64,000 bases of DNA. Source: Tragulus kanchil (taxonomy: Eukaryota; Chordata; Mammalia; Artiodactyla; Tragulidae). How positions within the stretch are numbered: the stretch's first letter is position 1; every line of letters begins with the position of its first letter. The notes below the pieces were generated by a model. It worked only from the letters and a program-made list of their open reading frames with translations. It searched no databases and was not told the origin of the DNA. The position numbers were made by a program, and so were the translations under genes. The DNA lies in the NCBI GenBank assembly GCA_022376925.1, contig JAIOJX010000001.1:2108001-2172000 (forward strand), read 5' to 3'. Below, piece by piece: positions 45,150 to 55,930 of the stretch.

Positions 45150-45900
45150 TAATATATTAATTGATACAGCCACTATGGAACACAGTATGGAGATTCCTTA
45201 AAAAACGAAAAATAGAAACACCATATGACCCAGAAATTCCACTATTAGGTTTATACCCTAATGAAATCAAAACTGAAAGAAGCAGCTATATCCCAATGTT
45301 CATTGCAGCTCTCTATACAATTGCTAGAATATGGAAACAACCTAGATGTCCATAAACGAATGAATAGATAAAAAAGCTCTAGCATGTATATACAATGGAG
45401 TACTTGTCAGCTGTATAAAGAAGTGCAGAAGAATCATCCCTAATGAGGTGGATGGATCTAGAGCCTATTATAAAAAGTGAAAGAAGTCAAAAAGAGAAAG
45501 ACAAGTACAATATACTAACACATATATATGGAATCTAGTAAGAGGGCAATGGTAACACACAAGTGAAGCGATGGAAAAACAGACATAGAGAACAGACATA
45601 TGGACATTGTGGGATATGAACAGTGGGTGGGAGGCATATAGGGAGTAACATGGAAACCTATACTATCATATGTAGAAAAGATAGCTATTGTCATTGCGCT
45701 GCGGGAACAGGAGATCCTGCAGGGGCGGGGTGGGATGGTCTGGAGGGGTGGGATGGGGGGCACTGCGAGTGGGGAGGGGGCCAAGGATATGCATATGACT
45801 GATCTGGGAACATACATGTCTGTGAACAAAAAAAGTCTGTAAAAATATTTTTTAAAAAATTAAATAATTTAAAAAGAAGAAGAAGAAGAAAAACAACAAA
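45150..45900 (+). mobile_element. L1 LINE 3' end (sense)
   Basis: Encodes the end of ORF2 (45,161-45,355: frame with [20 protein letters not shown]) and 3' UTR with a G-rich tract at about 45,720-45,780, ending A-rich. It abuts an antisense L1 piece, giving a head-to-head arrangement. Confidence 0.85.
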
Positions 45901-47496
45901 AAGCAAGTAAAAAAAAAAAAAGTTTGCAACATGGAGTCAGAATTGGTTTCCTCCCTGCAACAGTTCCAGAGTCTAGATTCATGCCTTATGAAACCAACAG
46001 ATATCTGGTTTCTAAGGGTTTATTGTACAGCACAGTGAAATACAGTCATTTTATAATAACTTTAAAAAAACAAAACCCAGTAACTTTCCTATATACATAC
46101 ATGTATATACGAATATTTTTAAACCAATCTCTGTTCACGAGCATTTGAGTTGTTTCCATGTCTCGGCTGTCATAAATAGTACTCCTCTGAACATTGGGGT
46201 GCAAGTTTTCTTTCAAGAAGAATTCCTACTCCTCGGTGTATATCTAGGAATATCAAACCTTTTGCAAGTTTTCTTATTCATCTAGTCAACTTTCCTCTCT
46301 GACTTTTTCCATGACAACTTCTGACATGCTTTATGTTCCTATGGTTTGTCTTTCCAAGTATATTACATAAAGCCAATTATACATCACATTACCTTTTAAG
46401 AAGTCTAGATTTTTCACTCGGTTTAGTGTATTTGTGATTCTCTCATGCAGTTACATTAATCGGTAGTTTGTGCATTTTTATTGCTGAGTAGTATTCATTT
46501 GTATGTATAAAGCATAATTATATGCTTACCAACTGCTTGGTATTTGGGCTGTCTCTGTATTTTGTTAATTATGAATAAAGCCATTATTAACATTTAGCAA
46601 AAAATGTAAAAAGATGCAGTATCATTTATTTGATATTTCGGTAATTTACAGAATACTTATGCCTAGCTATCATATAATAATATATTCAGTAATATATTTT
46701 AAATATTCATTGACATGCTATAAATATGCATTTTGCTTAAATTATCTGACATTGACTTTAATCATAGTAAAATTTTAAGTGTGACTATGTATTAATAACC
46801 TTGCATTCTTTTTATTGAAATTGTTTCCAAAATAAGCACTTATGTATAAAGCTTACTATAGACAGATAATATGGAATGCATTAATAGAAAAGCAGAATGT
46901 TTAAAATAAAGCTAAACTGTCTTGAAATTTGTGTTGAGGCTCACAATGGTGCAACCACACATATAGTCCTTCATTTCATAAATGACACTGAAACATTGAA
47001 CAGCAAACTTGTTAATGATATTTTTTTATAAACCTATCCCCTTTTTTCATTTGCATTAAGAAACTGCAAGAATGATTTTGAAAAGCCTTAGAAGAAACTG
47101 CATTCCTAAAGCAAGTTCTTCAAATTACTATCCCTGAAATTAATCAAAATTAAAATGTCTTTTCAAAATGTAGTTGAACATAGTTGTTTTCAATTATGAT
47201 TAGGTAATGAAAGGGGTGAGTAGGTAGACTTGGGAAGGAGGCCAGTGGTTTCCAAAGAGGAGAAGGAAAAGGGGGAACAAATGTTTTCTTGCCTAAATGT
47301 TTTCCATGGTAACTATCTACTCTGAAGGTAACTTTACTGTCTTATGGATGCTAACTACTTTGCATTGGAATGTCTCATCTCGTCCTGATGTCCAGAGCCC
47401 ATCCTTTGGCTAATGTTAATGTTGTGGGAATGGGTCTAGTAAGACTTTTACAATCCCGACAATCTTGTTAATAACCTACTGACAAAGCACAAAATG
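45901..47496. other. AT-rich intergenic region with L1 scraps
   Basis: Antisense L1-like phrases near 46,140-46,260 (gttgtttccatgtctcggct). The remainder is AT-rich without recognised features. Confidence 0.45.
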
Positions 47497-49669
47497 CCTC
47501 ACCGGAACTGGCTGCTCAGGGTACTCTCCTACCCTCTTCTAATTCCTTTTGCTGGAAGCTTTCTATGCCCCTCCCCCCCCGTTTTTTTTTCTTTAATAAA
47601 ACTTTTTTTTTGCATGGATCTCTGATTGACCAAAGTTAAGTCTTTTGATCCCAAAGTGAAATTTTCTCCTTTGGAGGTCACGAATCCGACACAGTTCATC
47701 ATAAGCTATCTACAGTCATCTATCAGTAACAACAGTTATTTAAATGTTTTGTCCAGTTACTAATTTGGTTTTCTTTCAAAGTCAGTAAGTATCCCAGTGC
47801 AGGTTTATAATGGACAGAAGGTATGATAAATCGCCTTTATCAGCATTGGTTAACAAAACACCAAGGAAACATCAACTATTTCATCATATTTTCTGATTTA
47901 TAAAAACATGAAATTACTCTCTGACTGCTTAAAGTAAGAGCTAATTTCTGCCCTGATATCTCTGTCGACTGAAAAAAGATGAACAACTCGAGAGTTGTGG
48001 GTTAAGTTTTCTTTAGGGAATAATTAGGACTGCAGCCCAGGAGGCAGCACCCAAGATAGCTCTGAGAGACTGCTCAGAAGAGGCAGGGGGAGAAAGCCAA
48101 TATAAGGATTTTGGTGTAGGGGAGTTTAGCTGTTAAACAAAGGGGTTTTCAAAGGCTTTTGTTTTACAAATGGCTTGTGCCTCTCATGAGGATGCCATAT
48201 CTTCATGAAGGATTTTAAGGCTTTTCTAGTTGTGAGGAGATGCAAGGATTGAGATAATAAAAGCTGTTCCTAAAAGTCATTTCCCTATCTAAAGACCTGC
48301 TCCACCGGATTCCCCGGAGCACAGAGTGCCTTCTCTCACTCTGAGTTCCTTCAGGAGGTGTTGAAAAGTCAGCAGCTCCTAAGGCGCCGTGTTCCCTCTC
48401 CTCAGAGGCAGATGGCAAACACCCTTATTGTCCATTCATTGTAGTTGACACCTGGAAGCTCTCTTCTCTTTGTAGGACACCCTACTCTTTTCATTTTGCC
48501 ATTTGAAAGTATATATGTCCTATAATGGTGTTAATATTAGGAAGAAATCCATACCAACCATAAATTAAGAATTCCATTCTAAAAGGCCTCACGAACTGGC
48601 TGCTCAGGGTACTCTCCTACCCTCTTCTAATTCCTTTTGCTGGAAGCTTTCTATGCCCCTCCCCGTTTTTTTTCTTTAATAAAACTTTTTTTTTGCATGG
48701 ATCTCTGATTGACCAAAGTTAAGTCTTTTGATCCCAAAGTGAAATTTTCTCCTTTGGAGGTCACGAATCCGACACAGTTCATCATAAGCTATCTACAGTC
48801 ATCTATCAGTAACAACAGTTATTTAAATGTTTTGTCCAGTTACTAATTTGGTTTTCTTTCAAAGTCAGTAAGTATCCCAGTGCAGGTTTATAATGGACAG
48901 AAGGTATGATAAATCGCCTTTATCAGCATTGGTTAACAAAACACCAAGGAAACATCAACTATTTCATCATATTTTCTGATTTATAAAAACATGAAATTAC
49001 TCTCTGACTGCTTAAAGTAAGAGCTAATTTCTGCCCTGATATCTCTGTCGACTGAAAAAAGATGAACAACTCGAGAGTTGTGGGTTAAGTTTTCTTTAGG
49101 GAATAATTAGGACTGCAGCCCAGGAGGCAGCACCCAAGATAGCTCTGAGAGACTGCTCAGAAGAGGCAGGGGGAGAAAGCCAATATAAGGATTTTGGTGT
49201 AGGGGAGTTTAGCTGTTAAACAAAGGGGTTTTCAAAGGCTTTTGTTTTACAAATGGCTTGTGCCTCTCATGAGGATGCCATATCTTCATGAAGGATTTTA
49301 AGGCTTTTCTAGTTGTGAGGAGATGCAAGGATTGAGATAATAAAAGCTGTTCCTAAAAGTCATTTCCCTATCTAAAGACCTGCTCCACCGGATTCCCCGG
49401 AGCACAGAGTGCCTTCTCTCACTCTGAGTTCCTTCAGGAGGTGTTGAAAAGTCAGCAGCTCCTAAGGCGCCGTGTTCCCTCTCCTCAGAGGCAGATGGCA
49501 AACACCCTTATTGTCCATTCATTGTAGTTGACACCTGGAAGCTCTCTTCTCTTTGTAGGACACCCTACTCTTTTCATTTTGCCATTTGAAAGTATATATG
49601 TCCTATAATGGTGTTAATATTAGGAAGAAATCCATACCAACCATAAATTAAGAATTCCATTCTAAAAGG
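47497..49669 (+). repeat. Direct tandem duplication of about 1.09 kb (copies 47,497-48,586 and 48,587-49,669)
   Basis: Copies appear identical except in the first 100 bases: cctcaccgg against cctcacg, a longer C-run (ctccccccccc against ctcccc) and a longer T-run in copy 1. Copy 1 is 1,090 and copy 2 1,083 bases. Same open frame in both (48,215-48,418 and 49,298-49,501, minus). Confidence 0.93.
47540..47695 (+). mobile_element. LTR-like R-U5 segment (repeated at about 48,630-48,778)
   Basis: A poly(A) signal (AATAAA at 47,595-47,600; second copy 48,678-48,683) is followed by a T-rich stretch and a U5-like sequence ending ggaggtcacgaatccgacac. The pattern suggests an old solo-LTR end but the family is not identified. 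Confidence 0.4.
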
Positions 49670-49716
49670 AGTACATATGGGACTGTTTTATATCTTTTTT
49701 TGTTTTTTTAAATTGA

Positions 49717-49998
49717 GTTTCCCTGGTGGTCAAGTGGTTAAGAACCCTCCTTGCAATGCAGGGATGCTGGTCCAATCCCTATTCTGGGAGGATCCAACAT
49801 GCCCCAGGGCAAATAAGCCCTTGCACCACAAGTACTGAGCCTATTCCCTTGAGCCCATGCTCTGCAACAAGAGAAGCTACTGCAATGAGAAGCCTGTGCA
49901 CCTCATCTAGAGAGTAGCCCCTGTTCATGCAACTAGAGAAAGCTCATGTGCAACAACAAAGATCCAGGGCAACAACAAATAGATAAATACAAATTTTA
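49717..49998 (+). mobile_element. CHR-2/Bov-tA2-type tRNA-derived SINE
   Basis: Head tttccctggtggtcaagtgg, box tccaatccctattctgggag, body caacaagagaagctactgca and aactagagaaagctcatgtg. This is the longer, older cetartiodactyl SINE type, moderately diverged. Confidence 0.82.
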
Positions 49999-50050
49999 AA
50001 AAAGAATTTGAAATAGAGTTGATTTACAATGTTGTGCTTTAGGTGGAGAG

Positions 50051-50081
<31 letters not shown>

Positions 50082-50106
50082 TGCCAAATTGTCTTCCATA
50101 GTGACC

Positions 50107-50594
50107 TGCGGGGGCGTTTCACAGAAAGGAAGGGAGCGGGATTGCCCCCGGCTGAACCAGGAGATCTTGGGGAGGGGTGGGTCTTGCTGCCGTGCCCCCC
50201 AGCCCCCCGGCAGGTGGGAGACAATCAGACATGGCAGGGGTTCTATCGAGGCAGTTCTGCTTTATTAGTGCAGACTCACAGCTTTTATAGGCAAGTGAAG
50301 GGGGTCTTGCACGGGGCTTCCTATAGATTACACCAATCAAGCTAAAGGTCAAGTAATCATCCATGAGCGTGGAAACCAGGGGAACCAATCAGAAATTTTG
50401 ACCATCACTTAACAATTTAGATCACTCCCTCGTCTCTTCCTGTAGGCGCCATCTTAGCTCCAAACTGAAACTATGTGCTTAAGCTTGCTTTCACTCCCAT
50501 GTCCCTTCCTGTAGGCACCATCTTAGCTCCAAACTGAAACAATGTGCTTAAGCTTGCTTATGCTTGCAACGGTCCTTTCAATTCAGAGCCCACA
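50107..50594 (-). mobile_element. 3' LTR of the endogenous retrovirus
   Basis: 488 bases with termini TGTGGG...CCCGCA on the minus strand. Preceded by a polypurine tract (aaaagaggggcaga on the minus strand, just right of 50,594). Poly(A) signal AATAAA (minus) at 50,261-50,266. Two near-repeats in U3 (cttcctgtaggcgccatctt and cttcctgtaggcaccatctt) may be an enhancer-like duplication. Confidence 0.88.
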
Positions 50595-50939
50595 TCTGCC
50601 CCTCTTTTATTTTAAAATTAGGAGACTCTTGATGAGGCAAGGCATAGAGCTAAGAGGCAGCCAGCCTCTAGCCTCCTCAGCTCCCAACAGCAGCTGTGCC
50701 CGTCTTAGGTTGTCCCCCTCTGAGGATCTTACCCGTCATTGGCTAACCAGCCATCTTACGGGGGCTGGACGGAGTTTTTAGAGCGTTTTTCATTCAAAGG
50801 CCTCATTATATGTCTCGAGTGATTTCTTGAAGGGCCATATCGACCCAGGGGTTTTGTGGGTGCCCAATGTGGGACTCATCTTCTAGGACCTGAGCAAGCA
50901 TAATTATTTTTTGTTGTAACTATTGTGGGCCATAACGCC

Positions 50940-51270
50940 CTTGACCTTAAACAGTATAGCTAGTAAGGCAACAAAAAGAAGCAGATAGAAAGCATTTTTA
51001 AACCAGGTGAATGAGCTTTGTACCCATAGCCAAAAATCATTAACCTCCTTTTGTCAGGCAAAAGCGGGGATATCTCACGTCACAGTCCAAGCGTGCCAGA
51101 ACGCTTAATGTCTCGATAGCTCTGGCATGTAGATCAAGCTGTTGCTGGAGTCCCATCATGGCAGCCCTCAGGTGTTCAAGTTGGTGTAGGCTGGTCTGAA
51201 GTCCCTGGGCAGAGGCGGTGGACTTATTGTTTACTGCTGTGATGGTGTGCACTTGTTGAATTCCGAGCAC
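50940..51270 (-). pseudogene. Endogenous retroviral env TM remnant (left copy)
   Basis: Copy of the TM remnant at offset 1,127, with the same stop after CLTKGG and the same shifted-frame membrane-anchor-like segment ending near 50,910. Followed by the polypurine tract and 3' LTR. Confidence 0.75.
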
Positions 51271-51352
51271 GGATGTTGTTACTGTTGTATCTATTAAGGA
51301 GAGAGAGAGAGAGATGCTTCAAGAACTTTCTGTTCTTGGGCCTGATATATGG

Positions 51353-51760
51353 TCATATTTTATCTGCAGCAGATTCTAAGGTTTGATCCTTGTTTTGTGG
51401 TATAAATTTAAGGTTTCTCGCCAGTACCCATATAGGGCTGGGTTCCCCAATGGGGAATATGCACCCAAATCCTCTCCCCATCGTAAGGAGTGGATCAGGC
51501 CCCTTCCATTGGCCAGTGATGGGGTCCTTCCATCTCACTTGTATTTCAGGTTTTATTTCTTGGTTGGACCAGTGTTTTTGAAAGGGTGCCATCAGTTCAT
51601 TTTTTGAAAAATTTAAAATATTTAGAGTAAAGTGTGCCATTCCAAGTTGCTGGTGAGGGCTTGTTCCCCCATTTTGTTTTTGTAATTGGCCTTTAAGTTT
51701 TGATGATGACTGTTCAATTATGGTCCTTTTTTCCCTGTCATGTGGTGGATGTGCCATTGT
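51353..51760 (-). pseudogene. Second copy of integrase C-terminal remnant
   Basis: Same protein stretch as 52,480-52,887 at offset 1,127. Its upstream end runs into the junction of the 1.13-kb tandem duplication, where the sequence is degraded relative to the other copy. Confidence 0.85.
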
Positions 51761-52149
51761 TGAAAGAATTTTGTAAATATTTGTTAAAAAGTTGGCCTTT
51801 AACCTCCTCAGCTCCCAACAGCAGCTGTGCCGTCTTAGGTTGTCCCCTCTGAGGATCTTACCCGTCATTGGCTAACCAGCCATCTTACGGGGCTGGACGG
51901 AGTTTTAGAGCGTTTTTCATTCAAAGGCCTCATTATATGTCTCGAGTGATTTCTTGAAGGGCCATATCGACCCAGGGGTTTTGTGGGTGCCCAATGTGGG
52001 ACTCATCTTCTAGGACCTGAGCAAGCATAATTATTTTTTGTTGTAACTATTGTGGGCCATAACGCCCTTGACCTTAAACAGTATAGCTAGTAAGGCAACA
52101 AAAAGAAGCAGATAGAAAGCATTTTTAAACCAGGTGAATGAGCTTTGTA

Positions 52150-52397
52150 CCCATAGCCAAAAATCATTAACCTCCTTTTGTCAGGCAAAAGCGGGGATAT
52201 CTCACGTCACAGTCCAAGCGTGCCAGAACGCTTAATGTCTCGATAGCTCTGGCATGTAGATCAAGCTGTTGCTGGAGTCCCATCATGGCAGCCCTCAGGT
52301 GTTCAAGTTGGTGTAGGCTGGTCTGAAGTCCCTGGGCAGAGGCGGTGGACTTATTGTTTACTGCTGTGATGGTGTGCACTTGTTGAATTCCGAGCAC
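52150..52397 (-). pseudogene. Endogenous retroviral env TM remnant (right copy)
   Basis: Encodes a heptad-like segment (LQTSLHQLEHLRAAMMGLQQ) and a CDVRYPRFCLT motif of betaretroviral TM, then a stop. A membrane-anchor-like stretch (FYLLLFVALLAILF) follows in a shifted frame. Surface-subunit sequence is absent: TM directly follows the integrase end. Not functional. Confidence 0.75.
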
Positions 52398-52479
52398 GGA
52401 TGTTGTTACTGTTGTATCTATTAAGGAGAGAGAGAGAGAGATGCTTCAAGAACTTTCTGTTCTTGGGCCTGATATATGG

Positions 52480-53575
52480 TCATATTTTATCTGCAGCAGA
52501 TTCTAAGGTTTGATCCTTGTTTTGTGGTATAAATTTAAGGTTTCTCGCCAGTACCCATATAGGGCTGGGTTCCCCAATGGGGAATATGCACCCAAATCCT
52601 CTCCCCATCGTAAGGAGTGGATCAGGCCCCTTCCATTGGCCAGTGATGGGGTCCTTCCATCTCACTTGTATTTCAGGTTTTATTTCTTGGTTGGACCAGT
52701 GTTTTTGAAAGGGTGCCATCAGTTCATTTTTTGAAAAATTTAAAATATTTAGAGTAAAGTGTGCCATTCCAAGTTGCTGGTGAGGGCTTGTTCCCCCATT
52801 TTGTTTTTGTAATTGGCCTTTAAGTTTTGATGATGACTGTTCAATTATGTCCTGTCCTTGAGAGTTGTATGGGATCCCTGTCATGTGGTGGATGTGCCAT
52901 TGTTGAAAGAAGTTTTGTAAATATTTGTTAACAAAGCAGGGACCAGGGCTTCCCTGGGGGTCCAGTGGGTAAGGACACTGCCTTGCAGTGCAAGGGGCGC
53001 TGGTTCGATCCCTGGCCTGGGAAGATCCCACGTGCCGCGGAGCGGCTGGACCCATGTGTCCAATCGCCGAGCCGGAGCTCTGGCGCGCATGCGCCCAGAG
53101 CCAGTGCTCTGCTACAACAGAGGCCATTGCGATGGGAGGCCCACACGGGCCAAAGAACAAAAATGGATGAAAATAGAGAAATGAAAGACCAATAGAAGTG
53201 GCCCGCCCGCTCCCCTCCCTCCCCACCCCACCCACCTCCAAAATAAAATAAATAAATCTTTAAAAAACAAAAAAACAAAAAAACAAAGCAGGGACCATTG
53301 TCTGTTTTTATCTGATAAGGTAGACCCAGAGTTGCAAAGCCTTGTAAGAAATGACTCTGGGCATGTTTTGCTTTTTCTCCTGAATGGGCTGTGGCCCAGC
53401 AGGCATGGGCATAAGTATCAATGGATACAAAGATGTACTTGAGTTTTCCAAAGGGGGAGAAGTGAGTGACATCTGTCTGCCACAACATATTAGGCCTCAG
53501 TCCTCGAGGGTTTACTCTCGGAGACTGTAAGGGAGGAACTTGTAAGTGAGAGAGGCAAGACTTGTAAGTATGCAC
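52480..53575 (-). pseudogene. Endogenous retroviral integrase remnant, split by a SINE
   Basis: Catalytic-core motifs of a DDE integrase are visible: WQTDVTHF (first D) and KTDNGP (second D). A SINE (52,946-53,281) is inserted just after the second; the sequence resumes with GIPYNSQGQDIIEQ (E region) and the C-terminal RWKDPITGQWKGPDPLL domain. The N-terminal zinc domain is mostly missing. A second copy of the C-terminal part lies at 51,353-51,760 because of the tandem duplication. Confidence 0.88.
52946..53281 (+). mobile_element. Young long-tailed tRNA-derived SINE inside integrase remnant, with perfect TSD
   Basis: Target site aacaaagcagggacca (16 bp) is repeated exactly at 52,930-52,945 and 53,282-53,297. 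Same subfamily as 39,126-39,463, with the ccaatagaagtggcccgccc 3' part and A/AAAT-rich tail. Post-dates the retrovirus. Confidence 0.93.
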
Positions 53576-53576
53576 A

Positions 53577-53700
53577 TTTTTTTTTCTTTTTCCTGATTTA
53601 AATCTTAGACGGGGACTTGCAGGAATTTTTTATGCAACCCTCTTCAGCCGACATGGGTCAGACCGTGAAGGTCATGGGCATCTTGCAGGCCATGTACCCG
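53577..53700. other. Unexplained segment between gag and integrase remnants
   Basis: About 125 bases with no retroviral protein visible on the minus strand. The plus strand has an open stretch after a splice-acceptor-like tract (ttaaatcttag), including DMGQTVKVMGILQAMYPN. It is opposite to the retrovirus. Origin unknown. Confidence 0.4.
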
Positions 53701-55930
53701 AACTACACAGGAAGCCGCCCTGCCAGCTAAGGAATCTCCTGCCGAGAGCAGTCCAGGCAGTTGGATAAAAGCCCAAGGGATTTTCCGTTGGATGTTTTCT
53801 TATCTCCTTGGGGGCACTCTCTCTTAAAATGCCCGGGTTGGCTGCAGTTAAAGCAGTGGCCTGATTCGGGTGAGGCGGGGAGCCCCTGGGACGAGGCCCT
53901 GCCTGTAGCCATTACAGCGGATAAGGCTTTAGTCATTGCCTCAGAGAGAGCCTCAGTTTGAGCCTAAAGAGCATTGGTGATAGAGCGGAGTTGGTGACTA
54001 TGTGTGCCTGTATCTTTAGAGCACACAACCCATCGCTCAATGGAACGATCTTTTTGTCCTCCACAGGCCAATTTATGGTCTGTATTCATTCCCTCCCAAA
54101 CTAACATTCTGAGGAACTGACCTCTTAAAGGCCCGGAGGGAACTTTCTCTGGAGGCTCTTTTCTACAAGATCTATAAAAGTGGCGAGGTCTTCGTTATTC
54201 TTTTGTGCTATACCTGATATGGGTGGTTCAGTAGGACCCTCAGCAATTTTTTTCCAGGCAGCCAGACATATAGCCCGTACTTGGTCTTGATAAGGGGCAG
54301 GGACGGTGGCCTGCTGAATACCAGTGCTCCATCGGTCCGCCATTCCCGATAGCATTCCAAAAGTTATTGGAATGACGGGATTAGCAGCTTGGTTTCTTTC
54401 TGCTTGATCATGGCATTCCTCTTTGAAGAAGGCACACCATTTGATATAAATGTTACTGGGAAGTACTGCCTTATATAGCATCTTCCAGTCTTGGCTGGTA
54501 CAAGGTTGGTGGGCCAGCCCTTGGAGTATGGTTTCTGCCCATGGGGAGTTTCAGCCATCCTCTGCTACCTCCTTCTTAAGTTCCTTTAGGTCATTGGCCT
54601 CCCATGGATACCAGGCGTCCGGTCTGTTTCCCCCCGGGTTAACGTTTACAGGAAAAGCTTGGGTTGGGCCCGTGAAGGGCGCTGAGGGCTCCCAAGGGTC
54701 TTCAGGATAGGCCCTTTCTCTCCAAGGTGACCCCAGTGCCCTCTCTCCCCTTGATGCCTCTGTGATCTCTTCAAAGGGGAGGGAGTGTGAGTGCAGTCCT
54801 GTGCATCTTGCAGAGAAACTACACAGGAAGCCGCCCTGCCAGCTAAGGAATCTCCTGCCGAGAGCAGTCCAGGCAGTTGGATAAAAGCCCAAGGGATTTT
54901 CCGTTGGATGTTTTCTTATCTCCTTGGGGGCACTCTCTCTTAAAATGCCCGGGTTGGCTGCAGTTAAAGCAGTGGCCTGATTCGGGTGAGGCGGGGAGCC
55001 CCTGGGACGAGGCCCTGCCTGTAGCCATTACAGCGGATAAGGCTTTAGTCATTGCCTCAGAGAGAGCCTCAGTTTGAGCCTAAAGAGCATTGGTGATAGA
55101 GCGGAGTTGGTGACTATGTGTGCCTGTATCTTTAGAGCACACAACCCATCGCTCAATGGAACGATCTTTTTGTCCTCCACAGGCCAATTTATGGTCTGTA
55201 TTCATTCCCTCCCAAACTAACATTCTGAGGAACTGACCTCTTAAAGGCCCCGGAGGGAACTTTCTCTGGAGGCTCTTTTCTACAAGATCTATAAAAGTGG
55301 CGAGGTCTTCGTTATTCTTTTGTGCTATACCTGATATGGGTGGTTCAGTAGGACCCTCAGCAATTTTTTTCCAGGCAGCCAGACATATAGCCCGTACTTG
55401 GTCTTGATAAGGGGCAGGGACGGTGGCCTGCTGAATACCAGTGCTCCATCGGTCCGCCATTCCCGATAGCATTCCAAAAGTTATTGGAATGACGGGATTA
55501 GCAGCTTGGTTTCTTTCTGCTTGATCATGGCATTCCTCTTTGAAGAAGGCACACCATTTGATATAAATGTTACTGGGAAGTACTGCCTTATATAGCATCT
55601 TCCAGTCTTGGCTGGTACAAGGTTGGTGGGCCACCCCTTTGGGAGTATGGTTTCTGCCCATGGGGAGTTTCAGCCATCCTCTGCTACCTCCTTCTTAAGT
55701 TCCTTTAGGTCATTGGCCTCCCATGGATACCAGGCGTCCGGTCTGTTTCCCCCCGGGTTAACGTTTACAGGAAAAGCTTGGGTTGGGCCCGTGAAGGGCG
55801 CTGAGGGCTCCCAAGGGTCTTCAGGATAGGCCCTTTCTCTCCAAGGTGACCCCAGTGCCCTCTCTCCCCTTGATGCCTCTGTGATCTCTTCAAAGGGGGG
55901 AGGGAGTGTGGAGTGCAGTCCTGTGTCTTG
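53701..55930 (+). repeat. Direct tandem duplication of about 1.116 kb within gag (copies 53,701-54,814 and 54,817-55,930)
   Basis: Offset 1,116. Differences include ggcccgg against ggccccgg, ccagcccttggag against ccaccccttt, and several near the end of copy 1 (shorter G-run, gtgtgag against gtgtggag, catcttgcag against tcttgag), close to the junction. Confidence 0.92.

Larger units (their letters stand above)
50672..52932 (+). repeat. Direct tandem duplication of about 1.13 kb within env/integrase (copies 50,672-51,802 and 51,803-52,932)
   Basis: Offset 1,131 at the left and 1,127 further on, because four homopolymers (cccg, ccccc, ggggg, ttttt) are each one base shorter at the start of copy 2. 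The last 100 bases of copy 1 are also degraded relative to copy 2 (missing gtccttgagagttgtatggg region; aaagaatttt against aaagaagtttt). Confidence 0.93.

Noticed and set aside
53655..53730. MGQTV... plus-strand start resembling a gag N-terminus
   Set aside because: Lies opposite to the retrovirus, is only about 25 codons long before a stop, and does not continue as gag; the real gag start is at 56,035 on the minus strand.
42920..55930. Repeats of similar length suggesting a CRISPR-like or satellite array
   Set aside because: Units are unrelated to each other, about 1.1 kb long and each present only twice; no short repeats with spacers.
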